From Collimonas sp. OK307 (lineage in GTDB: Bacteria > Pseudomonadota > Gammaproteobacteria > Burkholderiales > Burkholderiaceae_D), in assembly GCF_900113705.1 (NCBI RefSeq), contig NZ_FOQI01000015.1:62001-126000 (forward strand): a stretch of DNA of 64,000 nt, read 5' to 3'. The translations under genes were made by a program, and so were the position numbers. A model generated the notes under the pieces. The model searched no databases. It saw nothing but the letters and a program-made list of their open reading frames with translations, and was not told the DNA's origin. Positions 27,274-37,303 of the stretch are shown in pieces; positions within the stretch are counted from its first letter, which is position 1, and every line of letters starts with the position of its first letter.

Positions 27274-27852
27274 CTATTTACAATTCACGACTGGTGGGCT
27301 TGCCGCGACACGCAATAGAGGCCAGTGATCGAGCCAGTTCTTTTGCTGCAGGCGGTGGTCGAATATTGGGCGCTTTTCGCCGGTGAAACGTGGAGTCGGC
27401 CTGACGATAGCCTGGTACAGATCGTTTAACTCAAATGGCGCTGCCAATTCCAGATCGCCATGTTCGGTGTATCTGACCGCCACAGCAGTTGCGGTCTCTG
27501 GCCAGAAGCGCATGGCATCGATGCTCGACTGGTAAGGCGTATCGTCATTGCGAGTATGCATTCGGCTTTGATTTTTCACCGACCAGGCGATCGAATCATC
27601 ACTATTCTTCAGGCAATTTTCCAATTCCAGATCGATGTCTGCATTGTTCCTGGAGGAGTCGAACCAAATCACGTCGACGTCCCCGGAGGGTAATGATGGC
27701 GATCTTCCGTGCAAAAAATCCCAGACGGCATTTCTGATAAAGCCAGCCGCGATCCAGCAATCGGGAAGGTCGAGGGAATGTACCAGCGCTATCAGACGTT
27801 GCCGCACCGGATCCGCCAGCAACAGAGAGTTGAGATCATCGTAGTGTTTCAT
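27274..27852 (-). CDS. Nucleotidyltransferase family protein (NTP_transf_6 / DUF925)
   Basis: 192 aa. Pol-beta-like fold cues: WIAAGFIRNAVWDFLHG at residues 33-49 and GDVDVIWFD at 57-65 with the two metal-binding acidic residues. The later sequence SRMHTRNDDTPYQSSIDAMRFWPETATAVAVR is typical of this family. Function uncharacterised. Convergent with the regulator gene; a T-rich hairpin lies at 27249-27275. Twelve bases separate its start from the acetyltransferase stop, so the two may be one transcript. Confidence 0.85.
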   Translation of the reverse strand: MKHYDDLNSLLLADPVRQRLIALVHSLDLPDCWIAAGFIRNAVWDFLHGRSPSLPSGDVDVIWFDSSRNNADIDLELENCLKNSDDSIAWSVKNQSRMHTRNDDTPYQSSIDAMRFWPETATAVAVRYTEHGDLELAAPFELNDLYQAIVRPTPRFTGEKRPIFDHRLQQKNWLDHWPLLRVAASPPVVNCK

Positions 27853-27864
27853 GCTTGTGCAAAC

Positions 27865-28812
27865 TTACCTGAGCGACAGGTGCATGGGGACAAAGCATAT
27901 GCCATGTTTTTCAATTTTCGGCCCGGTTTTGACGAACCCCAAGCGCTCGTATACGGGTAGTGCAAAGGGCGAAGAGTTGACTGTAAAGCCTTCAAGGTCA
28001 TGGTCCGAGGCAGAGCTCAGCGCTGCCTGCCAAAGCCGGGTGGCCAGACCCTGGCGTTGGAACTGTGGCGCTACAAACAGATGGGCGATGTGGCTGCGGT
28101 CGCGGATGGCAATGAAGCCTGCCAGCACATCGCCGGCGAATGCCGTGATGTAGAGGTAGCGCGGATCTGAGATGTAGCGGGCTTCAGCTTCGGTGGAGAC
28201 GGATGCGAGGAATTGTTCAGCGCCGCTGCCATCTGCGCTGATCGTGAATTCATGCAGAAACTGCAGGATCAGAGCGTTAATTGCAGTGGCATCTTCGATA
28301 TGAGCAGGGCGCAACTCGCATGAGGTTGCCGTAATCGTCTCGGTTTGCAACGGCTTCCACATCAGGCGCGACCTTGTCCGATATCCCAGCTCTTCATAGA
28401 AGGCGATCGCTCGTTGGTTGAAGTCCCATACGGTAAGCCGCAAATCGCTGGCGCCTTGAGACGTAGCCCAGGCTTCAATCCCAGACATCAGGCTGCGCCC
28501 GATACCACCGCCGCGATGCGATGTACTGACTGAAATCGAACCGATCCGGCAAAATTTGTGCGGATGCACCAGGCTGCCGGTTTCTTCGCTTATCTGTGCC
28601 GTAACCATCCCCGCTGCCTGGCAGTCAATCTCGGCGATCAGGATCAGCGCGCCGTCGTGCAACAAGCAGGCGCGCCAATAATCCCGGTCTCGCTCCGGCG
28701 CTGCTTCAGGTGCAAACACTGTCGGCCATGCTTCGTGATGCAAAAGATTGACTTCCATTCCAAGCTTGCAAATAGTCAGGAGGTCGGCTTCAGTTGCGGT
28801 TCGTATGATCAT
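27865..28812 (-). CDS. Tandem GNAT acetyltransferase
   Basis: 315 aa containing two GNAT domains. The first (residues 1-155) opens IIRTATEADLLTICKLG and has the acetyl-CoA loop HRGGGIGRSLM near 99-109. The second (about 165-315) opens ELRPAHIEDATAINALI and has QRQGLATRLW near 255-264. A short linker (around 156-165) joins them. Substrates unknown; two-domain GNATs include mycothiol synthase-like and antibiotic-modifying types, but nothing here decides. Confidence 0.88.
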   Translation of the reverse strand: MIIRTATEADLLTICKLGMEVNLLHHEAWPTVFAPEAAPERDRDYWRACLLHDGALILIAEIDCQAAGMVTAQISEETGSLVHPHKFCRIGSISVSTSHRGGGIGRSLMSGIEAWATSQGASDLRLTVWDFNQRAIAFYEELGYRTRSRLMWKPLQTETITATSCELRPAHIEDATAINALILQFLHEFTISADGSGAEQFLASVSTEAEARYISDPRYLYITAFAGDVLAGFIAIRDRSHIAHLFVAPQFQRQGLATRLWQAALSSASDHDLEGFTVNSSPFALPVYERLGFVKTGPKIEKHGICFVPMHLSLR

Positions 28813-28882
28813 AAGAATATAAAAAGAAAACTTGTCGCCACGAGCAAGCAGGCGCCTGAATCAATCATAAATCATCAAACCA

Positions 28883-30184
28883 TCAGGTGGACTTATTATA
28901 ATTCCGGAATGCGGCAGGATATTCCCGCTGATACCAGCCGTTAGCGACGTCGTGATCGACGCTCAGGAATTCGCGCATTTTCGGAATCAGCGCCAGGCCG
29001 ATGCTGAGCAGCGCGATCAGGGTCCCGAAAATCACATAGCATTGCGCCACCGACGCATGCAGCAAGGCCGTGCCTGCGACGGCCGGCCCCAGTGTCGACG
29101 AGATCTGCCAGGCCATCGTATTGACCGACGCATGTCGTGCGCGATAGTTGGGCGGCATCGCCAGCAAGCGATGCGTGACGCCGACAAATTGGGTTGTCGA
29201 TTGCGAGATGCCGAGCATGAAAAATGCCGCTGCCAGCATCAACGGCGATGCGGTCAGGCCCACCAGCAGGAGCGCGGCGGCGCGTAACTGGGCTGCGCCT
29301 ATCAACGCCCGGAAGCGTCCCAGCTTTCTTGAGAGAAAAGACGCGCAGCCGAGAAAGCCGAGAAACATGCCGGACATGATGCCCATGTTCGTCGCGCCCA
29401 GCCAAAAGGCCGACAGGCCCAGGCTGGTCACTCTCAGCGCTGCCATCATGCCGATAGTGGGAGCGTAAAACATGCCGATGACTAGCGTCACAATGGTCCA
29501 GTGACGTTCCAGCGGAATATGCCATTTCATGCGCAGGCCTGCTTTCAGCTCGTGCAGCCATTGCGTGAGTCCAAGCGCTGCAGGTTTGTTTGCCGTCACA
29601 GCCTTGGGTAATCTGGTGGCGGCAAACGCTGCAATCAACAGCAAAGCCACATGGACCCAGAGCGCGCTGGCGACGCTGCTGGCGGCCATTACACTGCCGC
29701 CCAGCGCCGGACCCATGATGCCACCGAGAGAGCCGCTGACCTTTTGCATGCTCAAGGCAAGCGACAGTTTTTCCGCCGGCACCAGTTCCGATGCAATGGT
29801 CTGGATGCACGGCATGATGATCGCCATGGCGCAAACGCCGATCATCTCGCAGGCGATGATTATGTAGAGATGGTAAAAATTCGTTTGCGCCAGCAGCGCC
29901 AGGGCCACGCTTTCAATCGCGATGGCGATGAAGCCGATCGCCATCAGGCGTTTCTTAGGGTAACGGTCACCTAAAGGGCTGAGCAGGGGAATGGCGAGCA
30001 GGCTTGCGGCTGCAACGGTCACGCCAAAGGTGGCAAGATCGCGGGCGCCGCCATGCTGGGCAATCCACCAGGCGATGGTGATATTGCCAAGCAATAGCGC
30101 ACTCAGTGTCGCCATCTCGCTGATCAGTACCAGCATGAAAGGTTTGCCCAGCTGTTGCAGATCGTGCCGGTATTGTTTGAACAT
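28883..30184 (-). CDS. Major facilitator superfamily transporter
   Basis: 433 aa with 12 hydrophobic segments. The MFS loop 2-3 motif reads SPLGDRYPKKRLMAIGF near residues 69-85. N-terminal half ends with the LSLALSMQKVSGSLGGIMGPALGGSVM helix, a layout like EntS/TMEM-type exporters. Substrate cannot be read from sequence. It lies 30 bp downstream of moeA on the same strand, so may be co-transcribed with the molybdenum-cofactor genes. Confidence 0.88.
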   Translation of the reverse strand: MFKQYRHDLQQLGKPFMLVLISEMATLSALLLGNITIAWWIAQHGGARDLATFGVTVAAASLLAIPLLSPLGDRYPKKRLMAIGFIAIAIESVALALLAQTNFYHLYIIIACEMIGVCAMAIIMPCIQTIASELVPAEKLSLALSMQKVSGSLGGIMGPALGGSVMAASSVASALWVHVALLLIAAFAATRLPKAVTANKPAALGLTQWLHELKAGLRMKWHIPLERHWTIVTLVIGMFYAPTIGMMAALRVTSLGLSAFWLGATNMGIMSGMFLGFLGCASFLSRKLGRFRALIGAAQLRAAALLLVGLTASPLMLAAAFFMLGISQSTTQFVGVTHRLLAMPPNYRARHASVNTMAWQISSTLGPAVAGTALLHASVAQCYVIFGTLIALLSIGLALIPKMREFLSVDHDVANGWYQREYPAAFRNYNKST

Positions 30185-30214
30185 GCTGTTATCGTGCCTG
30201 GCTGGCGACAGGGA

Positions 30215-31534
30215 TCAGATCAAACCGTCAAACAGGATCACCTCGACTGTATCGCCGCTTGCCACATCGGTCTGCTCATGGGCCAGCACGATCATGCAAT
30301 TGGCTTCCGCCATGGAACGCAGGATGCCGGAACCCTGGGCTGCGGTGGGGCGTACCGTCCACTGGCCATCGCTCAAGCTCAGGATGCCACGCTGGTATTC
30401 CGTGCGGCCAGGTCGTTTGCGAATGCCGACGGCGGCGGTGGCGCGCATCAGCGGCAGTGGCGTGACCCGCGCGCCCATCATTTGCAGCAGAGCGTCGCGG
30501 GCAAAAAAGTAAAATGACACCATGACCGCAACAGGATTGCCGGGCAGGCCGAAAAACAGGGCTTGCCTGCCGGCCGATGTGATGCTGCCGAAAGCCAGCG
30601 GGCGACCTGGGCGCATGCCGATTTTCCAGAAAGCGACATCGCCTAGTTGCGCCATCATTTGTTTGGTGTGGTCTGCATCGCCGACCGAGACGCCGCCGGA
30701 GGTGATGATGGCGTCGGCGTTTTCGCAAGCACTGCGGAAAGCGCTTTCGAGCGCCTGCGGATCGTCGCCGACCACACCCATGTCGATGATGTCGCAGCCG
30801 AGCCGCTGCAGCATGCCGTACAAGGTGTAGCGATTGGAATCGTAGACGCAGCCGGGATCCAGCATTTCGCCGACCGAGCGCAATTCGTCGCCGGTGGAGA
30901 AAAATGCCACGCGCAGCCGGCGCCTTACCGGGATTTCGGCAATCCCCAGCGAGGCTAGCAAACCGAGATCGGCTGGGCGCAGGATGCGGCCCTGACCGAT
31001 GGCAATTGAACCGGCTTTCAGATCTTCGCCAGCCAAACGGCGATTTGCGCCCGGCTTTACGGCTGCGAGCGGGATGGTGACCGAGTTTGCCGGACTGCCA
31101 GGCGGAATGCGCACAAATTCCTGCGGGATCACGGTATCGAGACCGTCCGGCATCAGGGCACCGGTCATGATTCGTATCGCCTGGCCGCGCGCCAGCGTTC
31201 CGTCGAAGGCGCGGCCGGCATGGGCGGTGCCCACCACGCTCAGCATGGTATCGGCGTCGGGCAACAGGTCGACGGCGTTGAACGCATAACCGTCCATGGC
31301 CGAGTTGTCATGCGCCGGGACGTTGATGGGCGAGATGATGTCGCTTGCCAGCACTCGGTCAAGGGCGCTGCGCAGTGCCACTTTTTCAATCGCGGTGACT
31401 GGCGTGATGCAATCGTGAATGATGGCTTGCGCTTGCTTGACCGGCATCGCATGCGGATCGTAGTCCGACAGGCAACTGGTCAGTTGGGACAAGGACTGTT
31501 TGGCTGGGGCTGGGCGGGCATTCAAATTGGTCAT
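30215..31534 (-). CDS. moeA: Molybdopterin molybdenumtransferase
   Basis: 439 aa. MoeA inserts molybdate into adenylylated molybdopterin. Visible: HDNSAMDGYAFNA near residues 80-92, GDELRSVGEMLDPG near 215, TSGGVSVGDADHTKQMM near 275, PGRPLAFG near 305, and GLPGNPVAVMVSFYFF near 327. The N-terminus has ~20 extra residues before the conserved start. Four bases separate it from mobA, giving a moaA-mobA-moeA run. Confidence 0.95.
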   Translation of the reverse strand: MTNLNARPAPAKQSLSQLTSCLSDYDPHAMPVKQAQAIIHDCITPVTAIEKVALRSALDRVLASDIISPINVPAHDNSAMDGYAFNAVDLLPDADTMLSVVGTAHAGRAFDGTLARGQAIRIMTGALMPDGLDTVIPQEFVRIPPGSPANSVTIPLAAVKPGANRRLAGEDLKAGSIAIGQGRILRPADLGLLASLGIAEIPVRRRLRVAFFSTGDELRSVGEMLDPGCVYDSNRYTLYGMLQRLGCDIIDMGVVGDDPQALESAFRSACENADAIITSGGVSVGDADHTKQMMAQLGDVAFWKIGMRPGRPLAFGSITSAGRQALFFGLPGNPVAVMVSFYFFARDALLQMMGARVTPLPLMRATAAVGIRKRPGRTEYQRGILSLSDGQWTVRPTAAQGSGILRSMAEANCMIVLAHEQTDVASGDTVEVILFDGLI

Positions 31535-31538
31535 TGCA

Positions 31539-32180
31539 TTATCGCTGTTGTAACTGTTCTCGGGTATTGATGTTACGGAAAGCGTCGGCGTCGGTAAACA
31601 GCGTTACGCAATAGTTTAGGCGGCTATACCATGTTTCCATCTTACGCCCGCCACCCTGCAGGAAGTCATTGAGCTCGGTTAATAAACCGGTTTTCAGGAG
31701 CATGAATACCGGCTGCGGCTGGACCTTCTGGTCGCCTGGGTCGCCTGGGTCGCCTGGGTCGCTATGGTCGATTGTGGTTGCCACCGCCAGGTCGGCATTG
31801 GCGTTTTGGAGTGTTTGAGCCAGACGGGATACCAGATCATGCGGCAGATAGGGCGAGTCGCAGGGGGCCGTCACCAGGTACGGACTGGTGCAGTGGCTCA
31901 GGCCGGCCTGCAAGCCCGCCAGCGGGCCGGCAAAGTCAGGCTGCTCATCCGCCCAGACCGGATGCCCGAACGCCGCGTAGCTGCTCTGGTTGCGGTTGGC
32001 GTTGATGATCAGGCTGTTGACCTGAGGCGCCAGGCGCGCAATGACGTGCGCCACCATCGGCAGGTCATCGAGCAAGGCCAGGCCCTTGTCGACGCCGCCC
32101 ATGCGCGTGCCGCGGCCGCCAGCCAGTATCAGGCCAGTGATGTTCTGCGCAACGGGAGCAAGGTCGGGATCGGTTTTCAT
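31539..32180 (-). CDS. mobA: Molybdenum cofactor guanylyltransferase
   Basis: 213 aa. Attaches GMP to Mo-molybdopterin. Nucleotide-binding LILAGGRGTRMGGVDKGLALLDDLPM at residues ~16-41, NANRNQSSYAAFG near 58, and CDSPYLPHDLV near 108 with the metal-binding Asp. An unusual GDPGDPGDPGD stretch near residues 142-152, encoded by a 9-bp tandem repeat, interrupts the usual sequence. Middle gene of the moaA-mobA-moeA run, 12 bp after moaA. Confidence 0.94.
   Translation of the reverse strand: MKTDPDLAPVAQNITGLILAGGRGTRMGGVDKGLALLDDLPMVAHVIARLAPQVNSLIINANRNQSSYAAFGHPVWADEQPDFAGPLAGLQAGLSHCTSPYLVTAPCDSPYLPHDLVSRLAQTLQNANADLAVATTIDHSDPGDPGDPGDQKVQPQPVFMLLKTGLLTELNDFLQGGGRKMETWYSRLNYCVTLFTDADAFRNINTREQLQQR
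31731..31757. repeat. 9-bp tandem repeat inside mobA
   Basis: Three exact copies of GTCGCCTGG (plus strand) followed by a partial fourth at 31758. Read on the minus strand they encode repeated Gly-Asp-Pro in a surface loop. Copy changes would keep the frame. Confidence 0.85.
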
Positions 32181-32192
32181 GGCGTGACTTGG

Positions 32193-33317
32193 TCAACCGC
32201 CTATGTACGACATTTCCACTTTCTTGCGGGGGGATGCCAGCCCCTCGGTGTTTTGCGTCCGCAATTCAGAATAACGATCGTCACGTGCCCGCCACAACTG
32301 GCCGATTACGCTGGATATCTCCTGGTCGCTGCATTCGCTGCGCAACAGGGCGCGCAGATCGTGGCCGGCGCTGGCAAACAGGCAGGTGTACAGCTTGCCT
32401 TCGGTCGACAGGCGGGCGCGCGAACAATCGTGGCAAAACGCCTGGGTGACGCTGGAGATCAGGCCGATTTCGCCAATGCCGTCGGCGTAGCGCCAGCGCT
32501 GCGCGGTTTCGCCGAGGTAGTTGGCTGCCACCGGTTGCATCGGCAGTTCGGTCTGGATCAGTTGTGCTACTTCGGCAGAGGGCACTACTTCATCCATCTT
32601 CCAGCCGTTGGAGGCGCCCACATCCATATACTCGATGAATCGCAGGATATACGGCGTGTTCTTGAAGTAGCGCGCCATCGGCAGGATTTCCTGGTCGTTG
32701 ACGCCACGCTTGACTACCATGTTGACCTTGATCGGCCCCAGCCCGACCTGATGTGCGACGTCTAGTCCGCGCAATACCTCGGAAACCGGGAAGTCGGCGT
32801 CGTTCATGCGTTGGAATATGTTTTCGTCGAGTGCATCCAGCGAGACGGTGACACGCTTGAGGCCGGCATCTTTCAACGCCTGCGCCTTTTTTGCCAGCAG
32901 CGAACCGTTGGTGGTCAGGGTCAGGTCGAGTTCCTTGCCATCGGGCGTTTTCAGGGCGCTCAGCATGGCGATCAGCGTCTCTATGTGCTTGCGCAACAAG
33001 GGCTCGCCGCCGGTCAGGCGGATTTTGTGGACGCCATGGGCGACGAACAAACTGGCCAGTCGTGTAATTTCTTCAAACGACAGTAATGCAGTATGCGGCA
33101 AGAATGCATAGTCCTTGTCGAACACTGCGCGTGGCATGCAGTAGACGCAGCGGAAGTTGCAGCGGTCGGTGACCGAGATGCGCAAGTCGTGTAGCGGCCG
33201 GCCCAGTTCATCGGCGATCAGGCCGGTCGGCGCTTCAAGGATAGAGGGCAAGGTCGGTGGCAGTGACGGCGGCAAAAAACTGCGGCTATCGATCAGCGGG
33301 ATGACTTTTTTAGTCAT
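32193..33317 (-). CDS. moaA: GTP 3',8-cyclase (radical SAM)
   Basis: 374 aa from ATG 33317 (a TTG five codons upstream is unlikely). First step of molybdopterin synthesis. Radical SAM cluster CNFRCVYC with Cys53, Cys57 and Cys60; [13 protein letters not shown] follows near 98. A second cluster is held by the C-terminal [18 protein letters not shown], and the protein ends in the family-typical GG. The first 40 residues are a Pro-rich extension. Gene leads the moaA-mobA-moeA run downstream of rne. Confidence 0.96.
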   Translation of the reverse strand: MTKKVIPLIDSRSFLPPSLPPTLPSILEAPTGLIADELGRPLHDLRISVTDRCNFRCVYCMPRAVFDKDYAFLPHTALLSFEEITRLASLFVAHGVHKIRLTGGEPLLRKHIETLIAMLSALKTPDGKELDLTLTTNGSLLAKKAQALKDAGLKRVTVSLDALDENIFQRMNDADFPVSEVLRGLDVAHQVGLGPIKVNMVVKRGVNDQEILPMARYFKNTPYILRFIEYMDVGASNGWKMDEVVPSAEVAQLIQTELPMQPVAANYLGETAQRWRYADGIGEIGLISSVTQAFCHDCSRARLSTEGKLYTCLFASAGHDLRALLRSECSDQEISSVIGQLWRARDDRYSELRTQNTEGLASPRKKVEMSYIGG

Positions 33318-33448
33318 GATGTGTGTCTGCAAAGGTGTGCAATGTCTTGGGGTGGTAACTTCTACAAGATACCATGAGCATCGTTTTTTGGCTGCAGCGG
33401 ACCGAAGAACGCGGGCCGGTCCGGTTTTTCAAACAGGTGCAGACGTGA

Positions 33449-33480
33449 CAAAGGGAGTCAGAGACTCCCTTTGTTTTATT
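33449..33480. terminator. Strong hairpin between rne and moaA
   Basis: Perfect 11-bp stem CAAAGGGAGTC (33449-33459) / GACTCCCTTTG (33463-33473), loop AGA, then TTTTATT on the plus strand. Both flanking genes are on the minus strand, where the hairpin lacks a U-tract. It may stop antisense transcription or end rne transcripts with RNA processing. Confidence 0.55.
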
Positions 33481-33523
33481 GCCATCGCGTTACACCGCTA
33501 ATAACTTGCGGTGAACCGTCAGC

Positions 33524-36500
33524 TTACGACTGTGAACGCTGGGTTTCGACTTGAACCAGCGGTTCGCTGGTTTGCGCCGGCAATGGCTTGCGTTCGCGTG
33601 GCACACGTGGTGCCGGAGCGATGCTTGCCGTTGCTTCCTGCGCCGCACGCAGTTTGCTTGGGTCGGTTGCCGCCAATGTCAGACCTGCTGCAGCCAGAAC
33701 GCTTTGCAAATCTTCAACCTTAGGCGATGCCGATGTGCTCGGCACGGCTGTCTTGATGACGGCTGGCGCCTCAACTACAGGTGCCGGCGCAACAACTGGA
33801 GCAACTACCTGAGCCACCGGAGCCACCGTTTCAGTAACTACCGGAGCTGCGGTTTCGATTTGTGGCTCTGCTGCAGGTTGGCTGGCAGCGATAGCGGCTA
33901 CTTCAGGCAGTACCAGTTGATCCGGTACGGCGACTGCTGCCGGGGCCGGAATAACGACTGGTTCAGGTTCGGCTGCAGGCGTTTCGACAACTGTTGCAAC
34001 AACTGGTGCTGCAACCACTGGCTCATGGGCCGGAGCTGCTGCTACCGGCGTCACTTCGACTGCGACCGGAGCTGTTTCCTGTTGTGGTTCAACTTGCTGC
34101 GGGACCAGCGGTGCAGCGATTGCGTTCGACAACGCCGTCGGAGCAGGTGCTGCCTCAAATGCCGGAGCGCTCACTTCTTGCTGTGCAGGAACTGAGGAGG
34201 CCATCATCGGTACGCTGTGGCTGACCAGTGCGGCAGGCTCGGCATGAGCCGGAGCATTGTCCGCTGTTGTTGCAGATGCGGCAACAACAACGCTGGCTTC
34301 TGCCGTATCTGCTACTGCAGCGGCTTCGCCTGCTTCGACTTCATCGCTGCTACCTTCGGTCGTGCCTTCGGTGCTGTCACGATCGCGACGATTACGGTTA
34401 CGGCCACCGCGACGACGACGACGACGTGGCTCTTCCTCTTGCTCGCCGGCTTTGACTTCGGTGCGTCCGCTATCGATTTCCGTTGTTTCAGCAGTATCGA
34501 CAATCGCGGCTACAGCGACACCTGCAGTGGCGACTACACCACCCTTGAGCAAGGTGTCATCGACTTTTTCTTCGCTCAGGTTTTCCTTGCGATCTTCGCG
34601 TGGCGGACGCGGTGGGCGTTCGCTACGTTCGCGCCGGCCTTCATTGCGAGTTTCCGATTTGCTGTCGCCGGCGTCACGTTGCTCTCTCGGCTCTTTAGAT
34701 TCGCGCGGAGGGCGTGGCAGACGTGCTTGCTGGTTTTTAGCTTCTTTGGCTTCTGCCGTCTCAACCACCGGTTTCCTGGCGGTATCGTCGCGTGCTTCCG
34801 ATTTGCCTTCGCTGCCATCGCGATTGCGACCGCCACGATTACGGCCGCGCTGGCCACGATTGTTGCGATCGCCCCGGTCGCCGCGTTGTTGCGGGCCCTT
34901 GGCTTCGGCAGGTGCGGCAGGAGCTGCCACAGGCGCAGCTGGTTTGCTGAAGAAGAAGCCGAAGATCTTGCCGAGGAAGCCTGTTTCTGCAGGAGCGGCA
35001 GCCACGGCTGTCGGACGCGCTGCTGTTTCTGCTGGCTTGCGCTCGACGATAGGTGCCGGCTGGTCTGGCGTAATGCCCTTGACCACAGCTTCCTGACGCG
35101 GCTTGCCTTCTTCTTTTTGGGTTTTGTTGTAACCGATATCGGTATCGGCTTGCTCTGCCATGGCATAGCTTGCCTGGGTTTCTTCCAGGCGCGGATCGTC
35201 GTGCTTCAGGCGTTCCAGCTTGTAATGCGGGGTTTCCAGATGCTTGTTCGGGATCAGGATGATGCCGACCCGGTGACGGGTTTCGATCTTCAGGATCTCG
35301 CCGCGTTTTTCGTTGAGCAGGAAAGCAGCAACGTCGACTGGCGCCTGGACGTGGATCGCTGCCGAGTTTTCTTTCATCGCCTCTTCCTGGATGATGCGCA
35401 GGACTTGCAGGGCGGACGATTCTGTATCGCGGATGTGACCGGTGCCGTTGCAACGCGGGCAAGTCACATGGCTGCCTTCCGACAGCGACGGACGCAGGCG
35501 CTGGCGCGACAATTCCATCAGGCCGAAACGTGAAATCTTACCCATCTGGACGCGGGCGCGGTCATAGCGCAGTGCATCTTTCAGGCGGGTTTCGACTTCG
35601 CGCTGGTTCTTGGAGTTCTCCATGTCGATGAAGTCGATCACGATCAAGCCGCCGAGGTCGCGCAAACGTAATTGACGGGCAACTTCTTCCGCGGCCTCGC
35701 AATTGGTGTTGAATGCGGTGGTTTCGATGTCGCCGCCGCGAGTAGCACGCGCCGAGTTGACGTCCACCGAAACCAGGGCTTCGGTATGGTCGATCACGAT
35801 CGCGCCGCCTGATGGCAGGGGCACGGTGCGCGAGTACGCGGTTTCGATCTGGTGTTCGATCTGGAAACGGGAGAACAGCGGCACATCGTCGCGGTAACGT
35901 TTTACGCGGTGTACCATGTCGGGCATGACGTGGGCCATGAACTGCTGGGCCTGGTCGTGGATTTCATCCGTATCGATCAGGATTTCGCCGATATCCGGTT
36001 GGAAGTAATCGCGGATCGCGCGGATCACCAGCGACGATTCCTGGTAAATCAGGAACGCGCCATTACCTTGCGTGCCGGCACCTTCAATAGCGCGCCAGAG
36101 TTGCATCAGGTAATTCAAATCCCATTGCAATTCATCAACGTTGCGGCCGATACCTGCAGTACGTGCAATCACCGACATGCCGTTTGGCAGGTCCAGCTTG
36201 TCCATTGTCTCGCGCAGTTCCTGGCGGTCTTCACCTTCGACGCGACGGGAAACACCACCACCGCGCGGGTTGTTAGGCATCAGGACCAGATAGCGGCCAG
36301 CCAGCGAAACGAAGGAGGTCAGGGCCGCGCCTTTGTTGCCGCGCTCTTCCTTTTCGACCTGCACCATGATTTCCTGGCCTTCGCGCAATGCATCTTTGAT
36401 CGATGCGCTGCGAACGTCTACACCTTCTTTAAAGTAAGTGCGGGCAACTTCCTTGAACGGCAAAAAGCCATGACGCTCTTCACCGTAGTTGACGAAGCAG

Positions 36501-36664
36501 GCTTCCAGCGACGGCTCGATACGGGTAATCACACCTTTGTAGATATTGGACTTGCGTTGTTCGCGTCCGGTGGTTTCGATATCGATGTCGATGAGCTTTT
36601 GCCCGTCAACAATCGCCACGCGCAGTTCTTCTTGCTGCGTGGCATTAAACAACATGCGTTTCAT
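33524..36664 (-). CDS. rne: Ribonuclease E
   Basis: 1046 aa. Endonuclease initiating mRNA decay and rRNA/tRNA processing; scaffold of the degradosome. Catalytic half: S1 domain (residues ~35-120), RNase H-like and DNase I-like regions with [21 protein letters not shown] near 338-358, and the zinc-link CPRCNGTG near 400. From about 520 the protein is non-catalytic: Arg/Gly/Asp-rich RNA-binding blocks ([15 protein letters not shown]), a second [17 protein letters not shown] patch near 740, then a long Ala/Pro/Val-rich tail. Begins with [24 protein letters not shown] as expected. A long leader precedes it. Confidence 0.97.
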   Translation of the reverse strand: MKRMLFNATQQEELRVAIVDGQKLIDIDIETTGREQRKSNIYKGVITRIEPSLEACFVNYGEERHGFLPFKEVARTYFKEGVDVRSASIKDALREGQEIMVQVEKEERGNKGAALTSFVSLAGRYLVLMPNNPRGGGVSRRVEGEDRQELRETMDKLDLPNGMSVIARTAGIGRNVDELQWDLNYLMQLWRAIEGAGTQGNGAFLIYQESSLVIRAIRDYFQPDIGEILIDTDEIHDQAQQFMAHVMPDMVHRVKRYRDDVPLFSRFQIEHQIETAYSRTVPLPSGGAIVIDHTEALVSVDVNSARATRGGDIETTAFNTNCEAAEEVARQLRLRDLGGLIVIDFIDMENSKNQREVETRLKDALRYDRARVQMGKISRFGLMELSRQRLRPSLSEGSHVTCPRCNGTGHIRDTESSALQVLRIIQEEAMKENSAAIHVQAPVDVAAFLLNEKRGEILKIETRHRVGIILIPNKHLETPHYKLERLKHDDPRLEETQASYAMAEQADTDIGYNKTQKEEGKPRQEAVVKGITPDQPAPIVERKPAETAARPTAVAAAPAETGFLGKIFGFFFSKPAAPVAAPAAPAEAKGPQQRGDRGDRNNRGQRGRNRGGRNRDGSEGKSEARDDTARKPVVETAEAKEAKNQQARLPRPPRESKEPREQRDAGDSKSETRNEGRRERSERPPRPPREDRKENLSEEKVDDTLLKGGVVATAGVAVAAIVDTAETTEIDSGRTEVKAGEQEEEPRRRRRRGGRNRNRRDRDSTEGTTEGSSDEVEAGEAAAVADTAEASVVVAASATTADNAPAHAEPAALVSHSVPMMASSVPAQQEVSAPAFEAAPAPTALSNAIAAPLVPQQVEPQQETAPVAVEVTPVAAAPAHEPVVAAPVVATVVETPAAEPEPVVIPAPAAVAVPDQLVLPEVAAIAASQPAAEPQIETAAPVVTETVAPVAQVVAPVVAPAPVVEAPAVIKTAVPSTSASPKVEDLQSVLAAAGLTLAATDPSKLRAAQEATASIAPAPRVPRERKPLPAQTSEPLVQVETQRSQS

Positions 36665-37303
36665 TTTTCGCTCCGTGACCCTCGGGTCAATGCAATGGCG
36701 CTTAAGGATTGCTGTTCTTCAGCATTTCTGTCAGCGACAAAAAGTACAAGGATGTACGCGAGAACGGAGTGTCAGGGGGGAGAGAATTGCCTTGGTGTGT
36801 TTGCGCCAATCTACAAAGTAGGGCGCAGTGCACAGGCGCGGATGTAGTGCTGTCGCGGTACTGAAAAACTTTACTGAACGCTTTATTGAAAACCACCAGC
36901 GTGCACCGGTACAGCGTCTTGCGATTCGCGGAACGCGAGCACGACGCCTGGCGGTGAGCAGCTTGATAGAGCCAGATAAAGCATTGGTTTCAGTAAAAAA
37001 TATACGACAAATTTATAAGCACTACATCAACCGGCGAGCTCGTCGCAATCGTAACGTCGTTACAATCGCATCGAGCTCGCCGGACTTTATCCTAATCATC
37101 CAGACATTCTTGTTCAGCATCCGTGCGCGTTATCCGATGACAACAACGGTGCGACCTTGACTCGCGCAGGGGTGATGCGTACACATTTCCCATCAAATTT
37201 GCAAATTGGCGAGGCTGATGGGCGCGCCCCTGTGTAGAATGGTCTTTTTATTCTTACACCAGCAACTGTTTTCTAACAATTGCAGAACAATTATATATTC
37301 AAA
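36665..37303. promoter_or_regulatory. Divergent rne-rluC control region with a long dyad
   Basis: No gene seen in these 639 bp. A long imperfect inverted repeat spans 37031-37083: CCGGCGAGCTCG (37031-37042) pairs perfectly with CGAGCTCGCCGG (37072-37083), and most of the inner 12 bases also pair. It lies ~370-420 nt before the rne start. E. coli rne has a ~360-nt leader whose hairpins let RNase E cleave its own mRNA; a like role here is inference. The rluC promoter must lie to the right of the dyad; TAGAAT at about 37233 is a possible -10. Confidence 0.45.

Noticed and set aside
33449-33480. A small RNA ending at the strong plus-strand hairpin
   Set aside because: No plausible promoter is seen in the 200-bp gap between rne and moaA, so only the hairpin is reported.
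34217-35533. 438-codon open frame on the plus strand opposite rne
   Set aside because: Phe/Cys/Arg-rich antisense reading of the repetitive RNase E tail, without domain features.
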